A stretch of 64,000 bases of DNA from the NCBI GenBank assembly GCA_032622095.1, contig CP136069.1:7392036-7456035 (forward strand). The letters run 5' to 3'. The stretch is from Siphonodentalium dalli. Lineage: Eukaryota > Mollusca > Scaphopoda > Gadilida > Siphonodentaliidae. A program made the translations under genes and the position numbers. The first letter of the stretch is position 1. Every line of letters begins with the position of its first letter. Of this stretch, positions 32,259 through 42,084 are shown in pieces. Below the pieces are notes generated by a model. The model was not told the origin of the DNA. It did not search any database and saw only the letters and a program-made list of their open reading frames with translations.

Positions 32259-32577
32259 TTAAGGGCCGTCAAGCATGTTACTGCCAGTGTCTACGGCGAT
32301 GTTGAGTTTGGTTGTGTAATGTGACCACAGCTCGTAGGATTTCCTCACAGCGAAAAGAGAAAACTCGTTTAAGTTGAATATTTTGCTCCTGATGTCATCG
32401 GATAGGATGGAGAGCAATACCATTACTTGGTCCTTCTGTGCGAGAGAATCAATGTGTAAAAAACAGGGTATGCCAAAAATGTCAATTAGTGAGAACCACA
32501 CTTGTATTCTCACCTCTGATGTCGTCGAGCAGTCCAGTAAGGCATGCTCAACAATATCATCACAAGAAAACCATAGT
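32259..32577 (-). pseudogene. LINE C-terminal fragment (LINE 4)
   Basis: The minus-strand frame reads CDDIVEHALLDCSTTSEVRI, then QVWFSLIDIFG and SLAQKDQVMVLLSILSDDI. This matches the region from the last Cys/His motif to the end of CR1-like ORF2, from a copy different from LINE 2. Its upstream edge coincides with the junction of arm 2. Confidence 0.65.
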
Positions 32578-35500
32578 CAGAAATGGTAACGCCACCAAGA
32601 TTATAGTATTACATATAAATAGAAATTATAAAAAATACATAAAATATTTTGATAACAATTGCGTTTAAACAAGTAATCCTTCAAATTATTACTAACAAAG
32701 CAAGTAAATGACTGTGGGGTCACTCAACAGATTATAAAGACTTGGACTTAGTATACTGTAAATACTGGGACTGTATATTTTTAAATTTTAGTCTAAAATT
32801 TAAATGAAATAATTAAAAGATAAAATTTAGCAAGTAGTAAAAGTTAATTTTATCATTTAATTTTTTTTTTTGGTTAAATAAAGGAATAATTTAAATGTAA
32901 AATTTGGTTTAAAAAAAAATGATTGACCGTGGCTCTTCCAATAATTGCGCGACTGACCTGGTCAATTGTTCTTAAGAAGTTGTTTTGAGAATTACTATGG
33001 AGGGACATAGTTATGGCTGTGGCTTCGCGAGTAATTGACTTGGTGACGTGATGTTAACAATCTGAACTCCAGTAAACCAAGGACGCTCCATACCAAATAT
33101 AAGGTAAATAAATAATTCTTTATAAGTTGTTTTAATATTTACTATGGAGGGAAAGAATTGTGGTGCTGGCTTCGCAACTATTTGACCCCATTGTAACAAA
33201 TATAAATATTAGTCACTCAGGCAATAGATGTATCTATTCTGTATATTAAGTTATTGGGTCTTACGTGTCTTGAGATGTCTAAATATGTTTTGATGGACAG
33301 ATCGCGCAAGCGCAAGGGACCCCGCCAATCTTATTTGTTGTGCTTCGAATTGTTGACTTATTAAATATGCACATATACTTAAGAAACAGTCGTGTGCGAA
33401 GCGCGCTCCCGTAGGTCGGTTTTTGGACGCCAGTTAATGAAAATATCATTGAAATAATCGGTTTCCCCCCAATAAACATCCATATATTCAATATACATGT
33501 TTTTGGAGCAGAATTAGGTAGACCATATTGAACGCCATAATTCTGCTGTGGTTAAGTGGTCAATTACTTTGGACATTACTGTATGTAGATGGAGTTATCA
33601 TTAGACCTCACATCCTTATATGGGATACAGTAATGCCCAAAGTAATTGACCACTTAACCACAGCAGAATTATGGGTAATTTTTCAGGATTTAAAATCCGG
33701 AAAAATTACCCACAATCTGCTGTGCTTAAGTGGTCAATTACTTTGGACATTACTGTATGTGGATGGAGTTATCATTAGACCTCACATCCTTATATGGGCT
33801 ACAGTAATGCCTAAAGTAATTGACCAATTAACCACAGCAGAATTAAGGGTAATTTTTCAGGATTTAAAATCTTGAAAAATTACCCATAATTCTGCTGTGG
33901 TTAAGTGGTCAATTACTTTGGACATTACTGTATGTAGATGGAGTTAAACCTCACATCAGTTTGTTGGGGATTTGGACCTTGACTTGGGACCTTTTTTTTT
34001 TTAACGCAACAAATGCGAGTACACCTTATACACAAATTTCTGATGTAGCCAGAGTTTTTATTGGATAATATTAGTTTGAAGCCTGCTTACATTTCAATAT
34101 GTTGTCAGTTTTGTATTCTCTGCAGCAGCTAGAACTCGGCGCGTTGAAGCAAAAGTTATAAAAGAAAAATGTGTACGTAACGAGACTATAATACAAATGA
34201 AAAAATAAATTGAGGGAGGGGTGGGCATTACAGGGAACTAAGGGTTGAACCGATATAAATCTGTAGAGCGATAACGACCAATGTTGACATATTATGCATC
34301 TCAACTCTACTGTTGCAACAAGGTTATAAAATAGGGGGGGGGGTGTCAGAATTTTAGTCATCTCTATATAGTGCCAGAATAGTAATTTATGGACTTCTAT
34401 AGTGGTACAATACAAATTAGAATCAAATGATAAAAAATATGTATGTAACACAACTATACCGATGAAAGTAAAAATAATAATTTAGGCCGGGATAAGATGT
34501 TGGTTTGGTTATATGGACTCGGAGAAAAAGGGGTTCGTACCGATGAACTGACATAAATTAGTGGAGCGATGTTGCCATGTAATGCATCGCGACTGTACTA
34601 AAGCAGCAATGATATAAAATTGGGGGGGGCCCCGGGGGGGTGGTCGGAAATTATCTCTATCTCTATAGATGGCACCAGAATTATATAGAAAGGAATAGCA
34701 ATTGATATACGTATACGGTATACTATAGTAATACCATAGACATATAAGTACAAGTATCACTCAATAAAATATTTCGTAACGTGACTATAGCGATGAAAAA
34801 AATAAATAAATTGGACTGGGATTAGAGATTGGGTTGGTTATATGTGGATAATTGGATATGGAATTCATACCGATGAAATGATACAAATTAGTGGAGCGAT
34901 AAAGACCAATGTTGACACTTAGTCAGGCTACGCGGGGGAAATAGGGGTTGATACGATAGACCGAAATAAATTTGTCGAGTGATAATGACCAATGTTGACG
35001 TATAAAGTAACGCGACTGTACTGTTGCACAATTATCATGTAGAACCAGTCAAATATGGACTCTGGTGCCAATATGGAACAGCTCAGAAAACATTTGAAGG
35101 GCCCTAAAATTTATGGGATCTGCCATACAAATCGATTTATGTTGATAAATCTCTTATTTTTCAAAATTTTAAGCTGAGACTTGGTGTGTTTGAGTGGGAT
35201 ACGTATATATTCCTAAAATGATAGGATACAGCACATAATTATGTTTTAGGTGGAAGAAATGAATTTTTTTCGATGATAAAATTTAACAATAAGTTAAATT
35301 TTAATAACATGGGATTTGCAAATAAAATCGATTTATGTTGACAAAACTGTCATTTTTCAAAATTTTGAGTTGAGAATTCGTGTGTCTGTGTGTAATACTT
35401 ATTTATTCTTAAAATGACAGAGTCCAGCGCGTAATTATCTTTTAGATGGAAGAAATTGAATTTGTTTTCGATAACCATCTACGGCCGTACTACGGCCGGG

Positions 35501-36065
35501 TTTATCGAGTACGCTATTTTATAAACAAACTTTTGTCAATAGCCGTTTTGGTCAAACTAAACCTTTTTCGACCGGGAAAGCAGATCCGAATAGTAGCTAA
35601 GATGTATTTAGATATAATTATCAAAAGTATTTGACCGATTAGGGTGCATTTTAAAAGAATCGAGTGGAGAAATCTTGGTGACATTTTCATAAAACACGCC
35701 GATAATTCCAAAGATAAAAGATGGCGGTTACTACAAAAAAAACAGACATGCGCACTCCAATTAAAATTACCCATAATTCAGTTCACTACACCAGGGGCTC
35801 CCAACAGGTTATACAATATTTTCAGGCTATCAGATTATTTATATTTTCGACTTTAAGTTTACAATTTGAGCCTGTCCTCACTCTATCGATACGATTTATC
35901 ATAAACATATTATACACCAGTGGCGTTAACTTTACAACTTCGGCATCTACGTGATTATATCGGTACGATTCAGTAAGGTACAAACAATCTCCATAAAATA
36001 CCCACAATTCAGTTCACTACATGCAGGGGCTCCCAATAGGTTATTCCCATTTATTATGGGCTCCC
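32571..36065 (-). repeat. Inverted arm 2 of the giant element
   Basis: Reverse complement of 24235-28505 apart from indels. It lacks the two family A MITEs and holds intact TTAA sites at 33132-33135 and 32665-32668. A short piece near 36000-36150 is locally repeated (GGGGCTCCCAATAGGTTAT). Confidence 0.85.
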
Positions 36066-36346
36066 AATAGGTTATACAATATTTTCAGGCTATCAGATTA
36101 TTTATATTTTCAACAAGATATTATTACACCGGTGACTTTATGTTTACAATTTGAGCCTGTCCTGACTCTATCGATAGGATTTATCATATTTTCATAAACG
36201 TATTATACACCGCTGGCGTTAACTTTACAATTTCGGCATCTACGTGATTATATCGGTACGATTGAGTAAGGTACAAACAATCTCCAAGAATACATTCGCC
36301 CTGTACTCCATGCGATATAAAAAAACCAAATGCTAGAAACACCACA

Positions 36347-36600
36347 CTAGGTGGCGTAATAATCCTTGCCTCGATCGGAGCTGGATGACCGCAATCTATG
36401 GTTCTCTATTGTAGCTTTGTGGTATAACTTGCGCGCATTACGACACGCATCATTGAACCATGGTTTAGTCTTGATAGACGCGCGTGGCCGTGACTTCCTA
36501 TTATTAACACCTAATGTCTCCATAGCGGCTGTTGTCATAACGTTGGCAATTGAACTAGTCAGTTCGTTTATCGTGACGATTGGTCACGAATAGGACGTGG
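36347..36600 (-). pseudogene. LINE linker fragment between EN and RT
   Basis: The frame IVTINELTSSIANVMTTAAM, then RASIKTKPWFNDACRNARKL and YHKATIENH is the typical basic linker with KPWF-D-C just upstream of the RT in CR1/L2-type ORF2. It might be the upstream part of LINE 2, displaced by the rearrangement that made the arms, because LINE 2 begins just downstream of this region in protein order. Confidence 0.65.
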
Positions 36601-37438
36601 TTGTTTGAGGAAGGTAATTGATCACGAATCGCTCTGTGTTATGTTAACACGCACCTTAAAAAACGCTGCGATTAATCGCACGCGCGTGTGCAATGAGAAT
36701 AGACCCTTAGACTGGTAGTACAATGTCATTTTTATGTAAGATTAAATGAGTTTATATGCATAGCAGTCCCCTCTACATTTGTGGTTATTACTAGACAGAG
36801 GAAGGTATCTTTGTCCATGCTTACTATGTGCAGAAAAAAATAAAAAATAAAAATAAAACCCTCACTCCCTCCCTCATTGATTTGAATAAAAAATTGCCCG
36901 AGAACCAAAACTCTTTTTTTTTTTGCCTAATATAGACAACTTTTATGGCTGTCAAACCACAAAGTATAGAGTTCCCCCACCTGTACTAGTGTGCATTCAG
37001 AGATATTGCTGAGTGTTCGAACTCCATGAACTCCATGCCTTGTTAGAGTTAGATGGAATAGATGAGGGACGGTATGCTCCCTCCGGGAGCAACAGACCCG
37101 TCTGCCCTATGTCAAATTGTAAACATCCGGTATAGACGTCAATATCATATACAATGCGACAAATAGCGTCGCCAGGTTCTCAATGCATATAAGATCATAT
37201 AATATGTATACATTAGTAGTCTAAAAGCGGTGGCGTGTTATTATTGGTCACATATGTCTTAGGCCTATTTAATCGCATTTTTAATTAGAAATATGAGTAT
37301 TTGAGACTTATTCCTGGCCTCCTATAATGAGTATGATGGAGTATATATACTGAGTTAACTAAAGACAGTAGATAACCACTGAGATAACAGCTGGCGCTGC
37401 CCTACCTTTTATATTATTCATTAAGTAACTGCCATGTA

Positions 37439-37937
37439 TGGAATCCTATTACGGCCACTTGCTAATGGCGCTTTCGGCGCTTTCGGCGCGATGCGCCGAA
37501 AGCGCCGAAAGCGACAAAAAGTGCGCCATTAGTAACGCGCCGAAAGCGCCGAAAGCGCCGAAAGCGACAAAAAGTGCGCCGTAACGGCGCACTATTTGTC
37601 GCTTTCGGCGCTTTCGGCGCGCGCCGAAACAACGCTAATGGCGCACTTTTTGTCGCTTTCGGCGCGCGCGCCGAAAGCGCCGAAAGCGACAAAAAGTGCG
37701 CCGATCGGCGCACATTTTGTCGCTTTCGGCGCTTTCGGCGCTTTCGGCGCGCGCCGAAACAACGCTAATGGCGCACTTTTTGTCGCTTTCGGCGCGCGCG
37801 CCGAAAGCGCCGAAAGCGACAAAATGTGCGCCGATCGGCGCACTTTTTGTCGCTTTCGGCGCTTTCGGCGCGATGCGCCGAAAGCGACAAAAAGTGCGCC
37901 GAAAGCGCCATTAGCAAGTGGCCGTAATAGGATTCCA
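37439..37937. repeat. CpG-dense nested palindrome cluster
   Basis: GGAATCCTATTACGGCCACT and its reverse complement bound roughly 500 bp built almost wholly of GGCGCTTTCGGCGC, GCGACAAAAAGTGCGCC and their complements. A 130-bp sub-unit (from GCGCCGAAACAACGC) is repeated in tandem at 37621 and 37751. The GC content contrasts sharply with the AT-rich surroundings. The alanine/arginine-rich open frames on both strands are by-products. Confidence 0.9.
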
Positions 37938-37940
37938 TAG

Positions 37941-38990
37941 CCATGGCCCATAATGCAAAAGGTAGGGCAGGTCAGGTCTCCCAAATCTCTGAAAATTCAT
38001 GTTTTCGGGCCCTTAATACAAATTTATCAGTCTCCGAACCCATGTTTTGATTTTATTTATTGCATCTCACCATATTGAACTAAGTTTGGCCCCAACTGAC
38101 ACAGATAGAGGCCATTCTCAGAAATTGATGACCAAAAATGCATATTTTGAGGTAGGGCGGGTGTGGGGTAAGGAATGAGAAACTTGGCCCACTCATTTTT
38201 ATTCACTATATATGTGGCTATATACATCTAGAAAACTGTCTGAGATGTGAATTTAAAAGACTGGGTCCATACATTATGTTACATTACTGCCATGGCTCAT
38301 AATGTAAAAGGTAGTGCAGGTCTGGTCTCCCAAATCTGTGAAAATTCATGTTTTCGGCCCCTTAATACAAATTTATCAGTCTCCGAACCCCTGTTTTGAT
38401 TTTATTTATTGTATCTCATCATATTGAACTAAGTTTGGCTCCAACTGACACAGATAGAGGCCATTCTCAGAAATTGATGACCAAAAATTCATATTTTGAG
38501 GTAGGGCGGGTGTGGGGTAAGGAAGGAGAAACTTGGTCCACTCATTTTTATTAACTCTATATGTGGCTAGATATATCTAGAAAACTGTCTGAGATGTGAA
38601 TCTAAATGAATATCAAAAGTCTAGGACAATTCGTTATGTTAAGTTACTGCCATGGCCCATAATGTAAAAGGTAGGGCAGGTCTGGTCTCCCAAATTTATC
38701 AGCCTCTGCATGCCTGTTTTGATTTTATTTATTGTATCTCATCATATTGAATTAAGTTTGACCAAGGTATAGCCCATTCTCATAAATTCATAATCAGAGA
38801 TCCATAATTTGAGGGACGACAGGTGTGGGATAAGGCAGGGGAAACTTTTCCTACTTGATTTTAGTTACTATATATGTGGCTCAATACTGCTAAAGAACTG
38901 CATGAGACGTTGTTCTAAACTAATATCAAATGACTGAGCCCATAAAGCATTTGATATTATTGCCATATAGCCCGTAATGTGAAAGGTATG
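37941..38990 (+). repeat. Three tandem 350-bp repeats
   Basis: Units start at CCATGGCCCATAATG (37941), CATGGCTCATAATG (38291) and CATGGCCCATAATG (38651). A fourth partial start lies near 38964. They share ACAGATAGAGGCCATTCTCA and AGGTAGGGCGGGTGTGGGGT, with divergence increasing to the right. A fragment of the same unit lies left of the CpG cluster (37405-37436), so the cluster interrupts the array. Confidence 0.85.
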
Positions 38991-39687
38991 GCAGCTCTGG
39001 GCTCATGTGATTGTTAGTCAATTGTGCTCATTATAAGAGAGAAACATAGGAACGGTCTCAATTACTTGTGTTTCTTCGGTTAAAATAGCAATATATTAGA
39101 CTTATGTGTCAAATAATAATAATACGACATCTGCTTTTAACCTATAACTATATGTACTATAAGTGTTGATAAGCCGGCGATGCTATTGGACGCATTATAT
39201 TGTGTTGTATTATATTGACGTCTATACCGGATGTTTACAATTTGACATAGGGCAGACGGGTCTGTTGCTCCCACAGGGAGTATACCTTACTTGGGAATAG
39301 AGTATTCATTCTATAAATAGGTATGTACACATACCCAGGCTGACATTAATTTTCTCACCATTATCCAATATCAACCTATCTTTTGCTAAACATTCTCATT
39401 TCCACGTATTGTTTCAATATTTAGTTACCACGAAATGTTATGTTAAGTTTGCTAATTGATAATACCCTGTTCTTGGGTCAATCAATGCACGGAGTGATGC
39501 TTGGTTTCGAAACATCAAGGGAGATAAACCGTGTTGTCCCTGCGAGGAATTTGGTACTCAACCAGGAAGTGATTATGCTGAAATTCTCTTTCATTGATTG
39601 ACAATGAATGATCTGAGGCTCGATTGTTTGCCATGGCAGGTGACCACGGGATTTAACTATGGAAATTAAATACTTATAGGCGAGGCA

Positions 39688-39695
39688 TATAAAGG
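39688..39695 (+). promoter_or_regulatory. TATA-like element upstream of the second Rab24-like copy
   Basis: TATAAAGG at the position aligned with 12678-12685. It is 65 bp before the ATG here because the leader carries a deletion. Confidence 0.35.
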
Positions 39696-39759
39696 ACTTT
39701 TTCATTCACTTTATGTGTAGGAATTCCAAATATCGATTGTATTTTAACTGTGCTCATGC

Positions 39760-40359
39760 ATGGCTAACAATAAGGTTGATTTGAGGGTGATCATTTTGGG
39801 GGAGAACACTGTAGGAAAGGCGAGGCTGGTAAATATTAAAGGGACGTCACTTGGTTTAGTAATAGTGGACCTATCATGTTATGAGATTTGGCAGAGATGT
39901 AATCAAGTTCGGTATCTCACAGACGCATATGCTGTTATAATGTGTTTCTCTTTGACGGACAGATCCAGTTTTAATAAAGTTCGGTATTGGGGACACGAAG
40001 TTAAATCCAAGGGGAAAAATTGTAAGATCTATTTGTCCTAATTGTGTGCCACAAAGAAAGATCTTGTCAATAATTGGATAAAGGAGGCCGAAGATGCAGT
40101 TAGCGCAATAGCTTCGGAATTTGGCTGTGAAGTTTTCCAGACATCAAGTGAATATGACCAACCGGTAAACGAATTGTTCCTGGCCATTGCAAAAGATTAC
40201 ATCAAAGAAAAGGAGATAGCAGGCGTCCGACATGAGGGCACTGTGGCATGCGACCGACACGAGGGCACTGTTGCAGGCGACCAAAACGAGGGCACTGTTG
40301 CAGACGACCGACACGAGGGCACAGTTGTAACGGATACAAGTAGATGCACCATTACTTAG
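39760..40359 (+). pseudogene. Rab24-like pseudogene, second copy
   Basis: Starts MANNKVDLRVIILGENTVGK, with the P-loop GENTVGKA, where the usual Ser after Lys is Ala. Most of the switch I region and the strand after it are deleted: LVNIKGTSLG follows directly. G3 reads VDLSCYE. An inserted 9 bp (CCTAATTGT) after KIYL creates TAA at 40039-40041, in frame with the remainder (CATKKDLV, FQTSSEYDQPVNELF, DYIKEKEIA). The tail keeps four DRHEG-type 9-residue units and ends SRCTIT, like copy 1. The combined lesions argue for a non-functional gene. Confidence 0.8.
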
Positions 40360-40422
40360 ACTGACTCGGAGTTTACTGAATGCAAAATTGGAAACAATGG
40401 CTGTCAGATTCAATGATCATTG

Positions 40423-41200
40423 GACAAGGCCGATTAAACAATTAGTTAATATGTCCTGCTGATCTGCTATGATGTTGGTGGTTCCTGCTGAATTGATATG
40501 GTTTCAAAATGGTGCTGTTAAAAAAGTTCTGTTATTTTTGGGGTCCGCTCATCAATGATTACGAGTTATGGCCCTTTTAGTTTGATTACTGTGGGCGCAT
40601 TTTGCCATGCCCCCTAGCGATGCTTTTGTTTTATAAAGTTGTCATTGTCACGAACCTTGACAATTCTTTGATGAATATCTGCCAATGATTGCAGTGAGTG
40701 TCCAGGTATATTCAGTTATAATTGATTATTTATATATTCATGTTATGATATTCACACTTGGCTTCTATGTTAGTATATTAAAATATATAGGTATGGTTCC
40801 CAGAATCAATTATACAATATAGTCACAACGGGTGAGCGAAATGACAATCAACGGCTCGACTTAATTGAGTCTGGCATATATACATAGTTGTTCAGGATAA
40901 ATACTAAAATTGACGATATATAAACCTATCATTTGTAGCTTAAACTAAACACACGGATGTGAAGAAAACAAATTTTAGTTCCGCGTTGCGATCTATTAGT
41001 TTACTCCATCCAACAAGGTTTCGCACGATAGTACGTCATATTTATTTCGGAAGACAAAAAGATAGCGGTGTCAGAATTAAACTGCGATTATATTAATCGA
41101 ATTTCAACATGCCATCGACCCGGAACCATATGTATATATATATATTATATATGTTGCTATATGTCTATTGTATATATATTTCTAGTTATATATCTCAATA
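40423..41200 (+). repeat. Segmental-duplication tail, copy at 40.4 kb
   Basis: Corresponds to 2690-3480 along its length and to 13985-14250 in part. It ends where the minus-strand Helitron-like terminus at 41223 begins. Confidence 0.75.
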
Positions 41201-41222
41201 TCCTTTATGCAATATATAGTAA

Positions 41223-42084
41223 CTAGCAGGTTAGCCCGCCACTGGCGGAAATCGTCAGAAACTGGAGTTCAAGGTCATTTGACGGCCAAGGTCACGCCGC
41301 ACGGGCAAACGGATGGGCCCATGTTACTTCTCGGGTCAAACTACACTAACACCCCAAAATGGTGGAAATCGGCCCAGCGCATCCCGAGATACGGGTTCAA
41401 TGTCATTTGAAAGGTCAAGGTCACGCCACACGGGCATTCGGGTTTAACGAAATTGCTCAGCGCCTCAAACTACCCGTTTTCACCAAACTCGGTGCAAATC
41501 GGCTCAGCCGATCCCGAGATATGAGTTCAAGGTCATTTGATGGTCAATATCATGCCGCACGGGCAAACGGATAGGCCCATGTTACTCCTCGGGTCAAACT
41601 ACACCAACACCCCAAAAATGGTGGAAATCGGCCAAGCGGATCCCGAGATACGGGTTCAAGGTCACTTGAAAGGTCAAGGTCACACCGCACGGGCAAACGG
41701 ATAGACCCATGTTACTCCTCGGGTCAAACTGCACCAACACCCCAAAAATGGTGGAAATCGGCCCAGCGGATATCGATATACAGGTTCAAGGTCATTTGAA
41801 AGATCAAGGTCACGCCGCACGGGCAACCGGTGTGGCGAAATTGCTCGGCGCCTCAAACTACCCCCACACACCAAATTCGGTGGAAATCGGCTCAGCGGAT
41901 CCCGAGATATGAGTTCAAGGTCATGATTTTCAAGGTCAAGGTCACGTCGCACGGGCTCGAAAACGCCGCGACGACCATTCCCGTGTGCTTTTACCCTTAG
42001 GTGGGAAGTTTGAGCCCAATCGGTCCAGCCGTTTTCGAGTCTATAAAGGACACATATATTTATTTTTATATATATATATATATA
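41223..42084 (-). mobile_element. Helitron-like element, minus strand, copy 1
   Basis: Read on the minus strand, the 3' end is CCGCCAGTGGCGG, then GCTAACCTG and CTAG at 41226-41223. The 5' region (CCTTTATAGACTCGAAAACG) matches 17790-17830. The interior is a tandem array of about 170-bp units with CAAGGTCAAGGTCACG and CCCGAGATACGGGTTC. There is no Rep/helicase ORF. Confidence 0.65.

Larger units (their letters stand above)
21962..36927. mobile_element. 15-kb giant foldback element with TAA target duplication
   Basis: Left end GGCCAAAAAAAATAAGG, then TTTTGGTTCTC. Right end, reverse-complemented, GGCAAAAAAAAAAGAG, then TTTTGGTTCTCGGGC. TAA flanks both sides (21959-21961 and 36928-36930), and copy 1 shows the unfilled site CAATAATATAG at 9891-9901. 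A TWA-type 3-bp duplication is typical of PIF/Harbinger elements, but no transposase is visible. Inside are a GGGTCTATTCTCATTGCACA inverted pair (22424 and 36705), inverted arms of roughly 4 kb (24235-28505 and 32571-36065), and a central loop with a LINE, a hAT element and a retroposon. Confidence 0.75.
37063..39293. mobile_element. 2.2-kb TIR element in segmental duplication copy 2
   Basis: Inverted ends of about 110-125 bp share GGGAGCAACAGACCCGTCTG and CCCTATGTCAAATTGTAAAC. GGAATAGA at 37055-37062 and 39294-39301 is a plausible 8-bp target duplication. The aligned point in copy 1 near 10113 is uninterrupted. Inside are the CpG-dense palindrome cluster and three long tandem repeats. No transposase ORF is seen. 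Confidence 0.75.
21835..40670 (+). repeat. Segmental duplication, copy 2, split by two large insertions
   Basis: Homology to copy 1 is in three pieces: 21835-21961, 36928-37062 and 39294 to about 40670. The gaps are the 15-kb element and the 2.2-kb TIR element. The last piece contains the promoter, the broken Rab24-like copy and the 3' tail. Confidence 0.85.

Noticed and set aside
37462-37984. Ala/Arg/Lys-rich ORFs on both strands
   Set aside because: They arise from the CpG-dense palindrome, which is open in several frames at once. No start context or homology is apparent.
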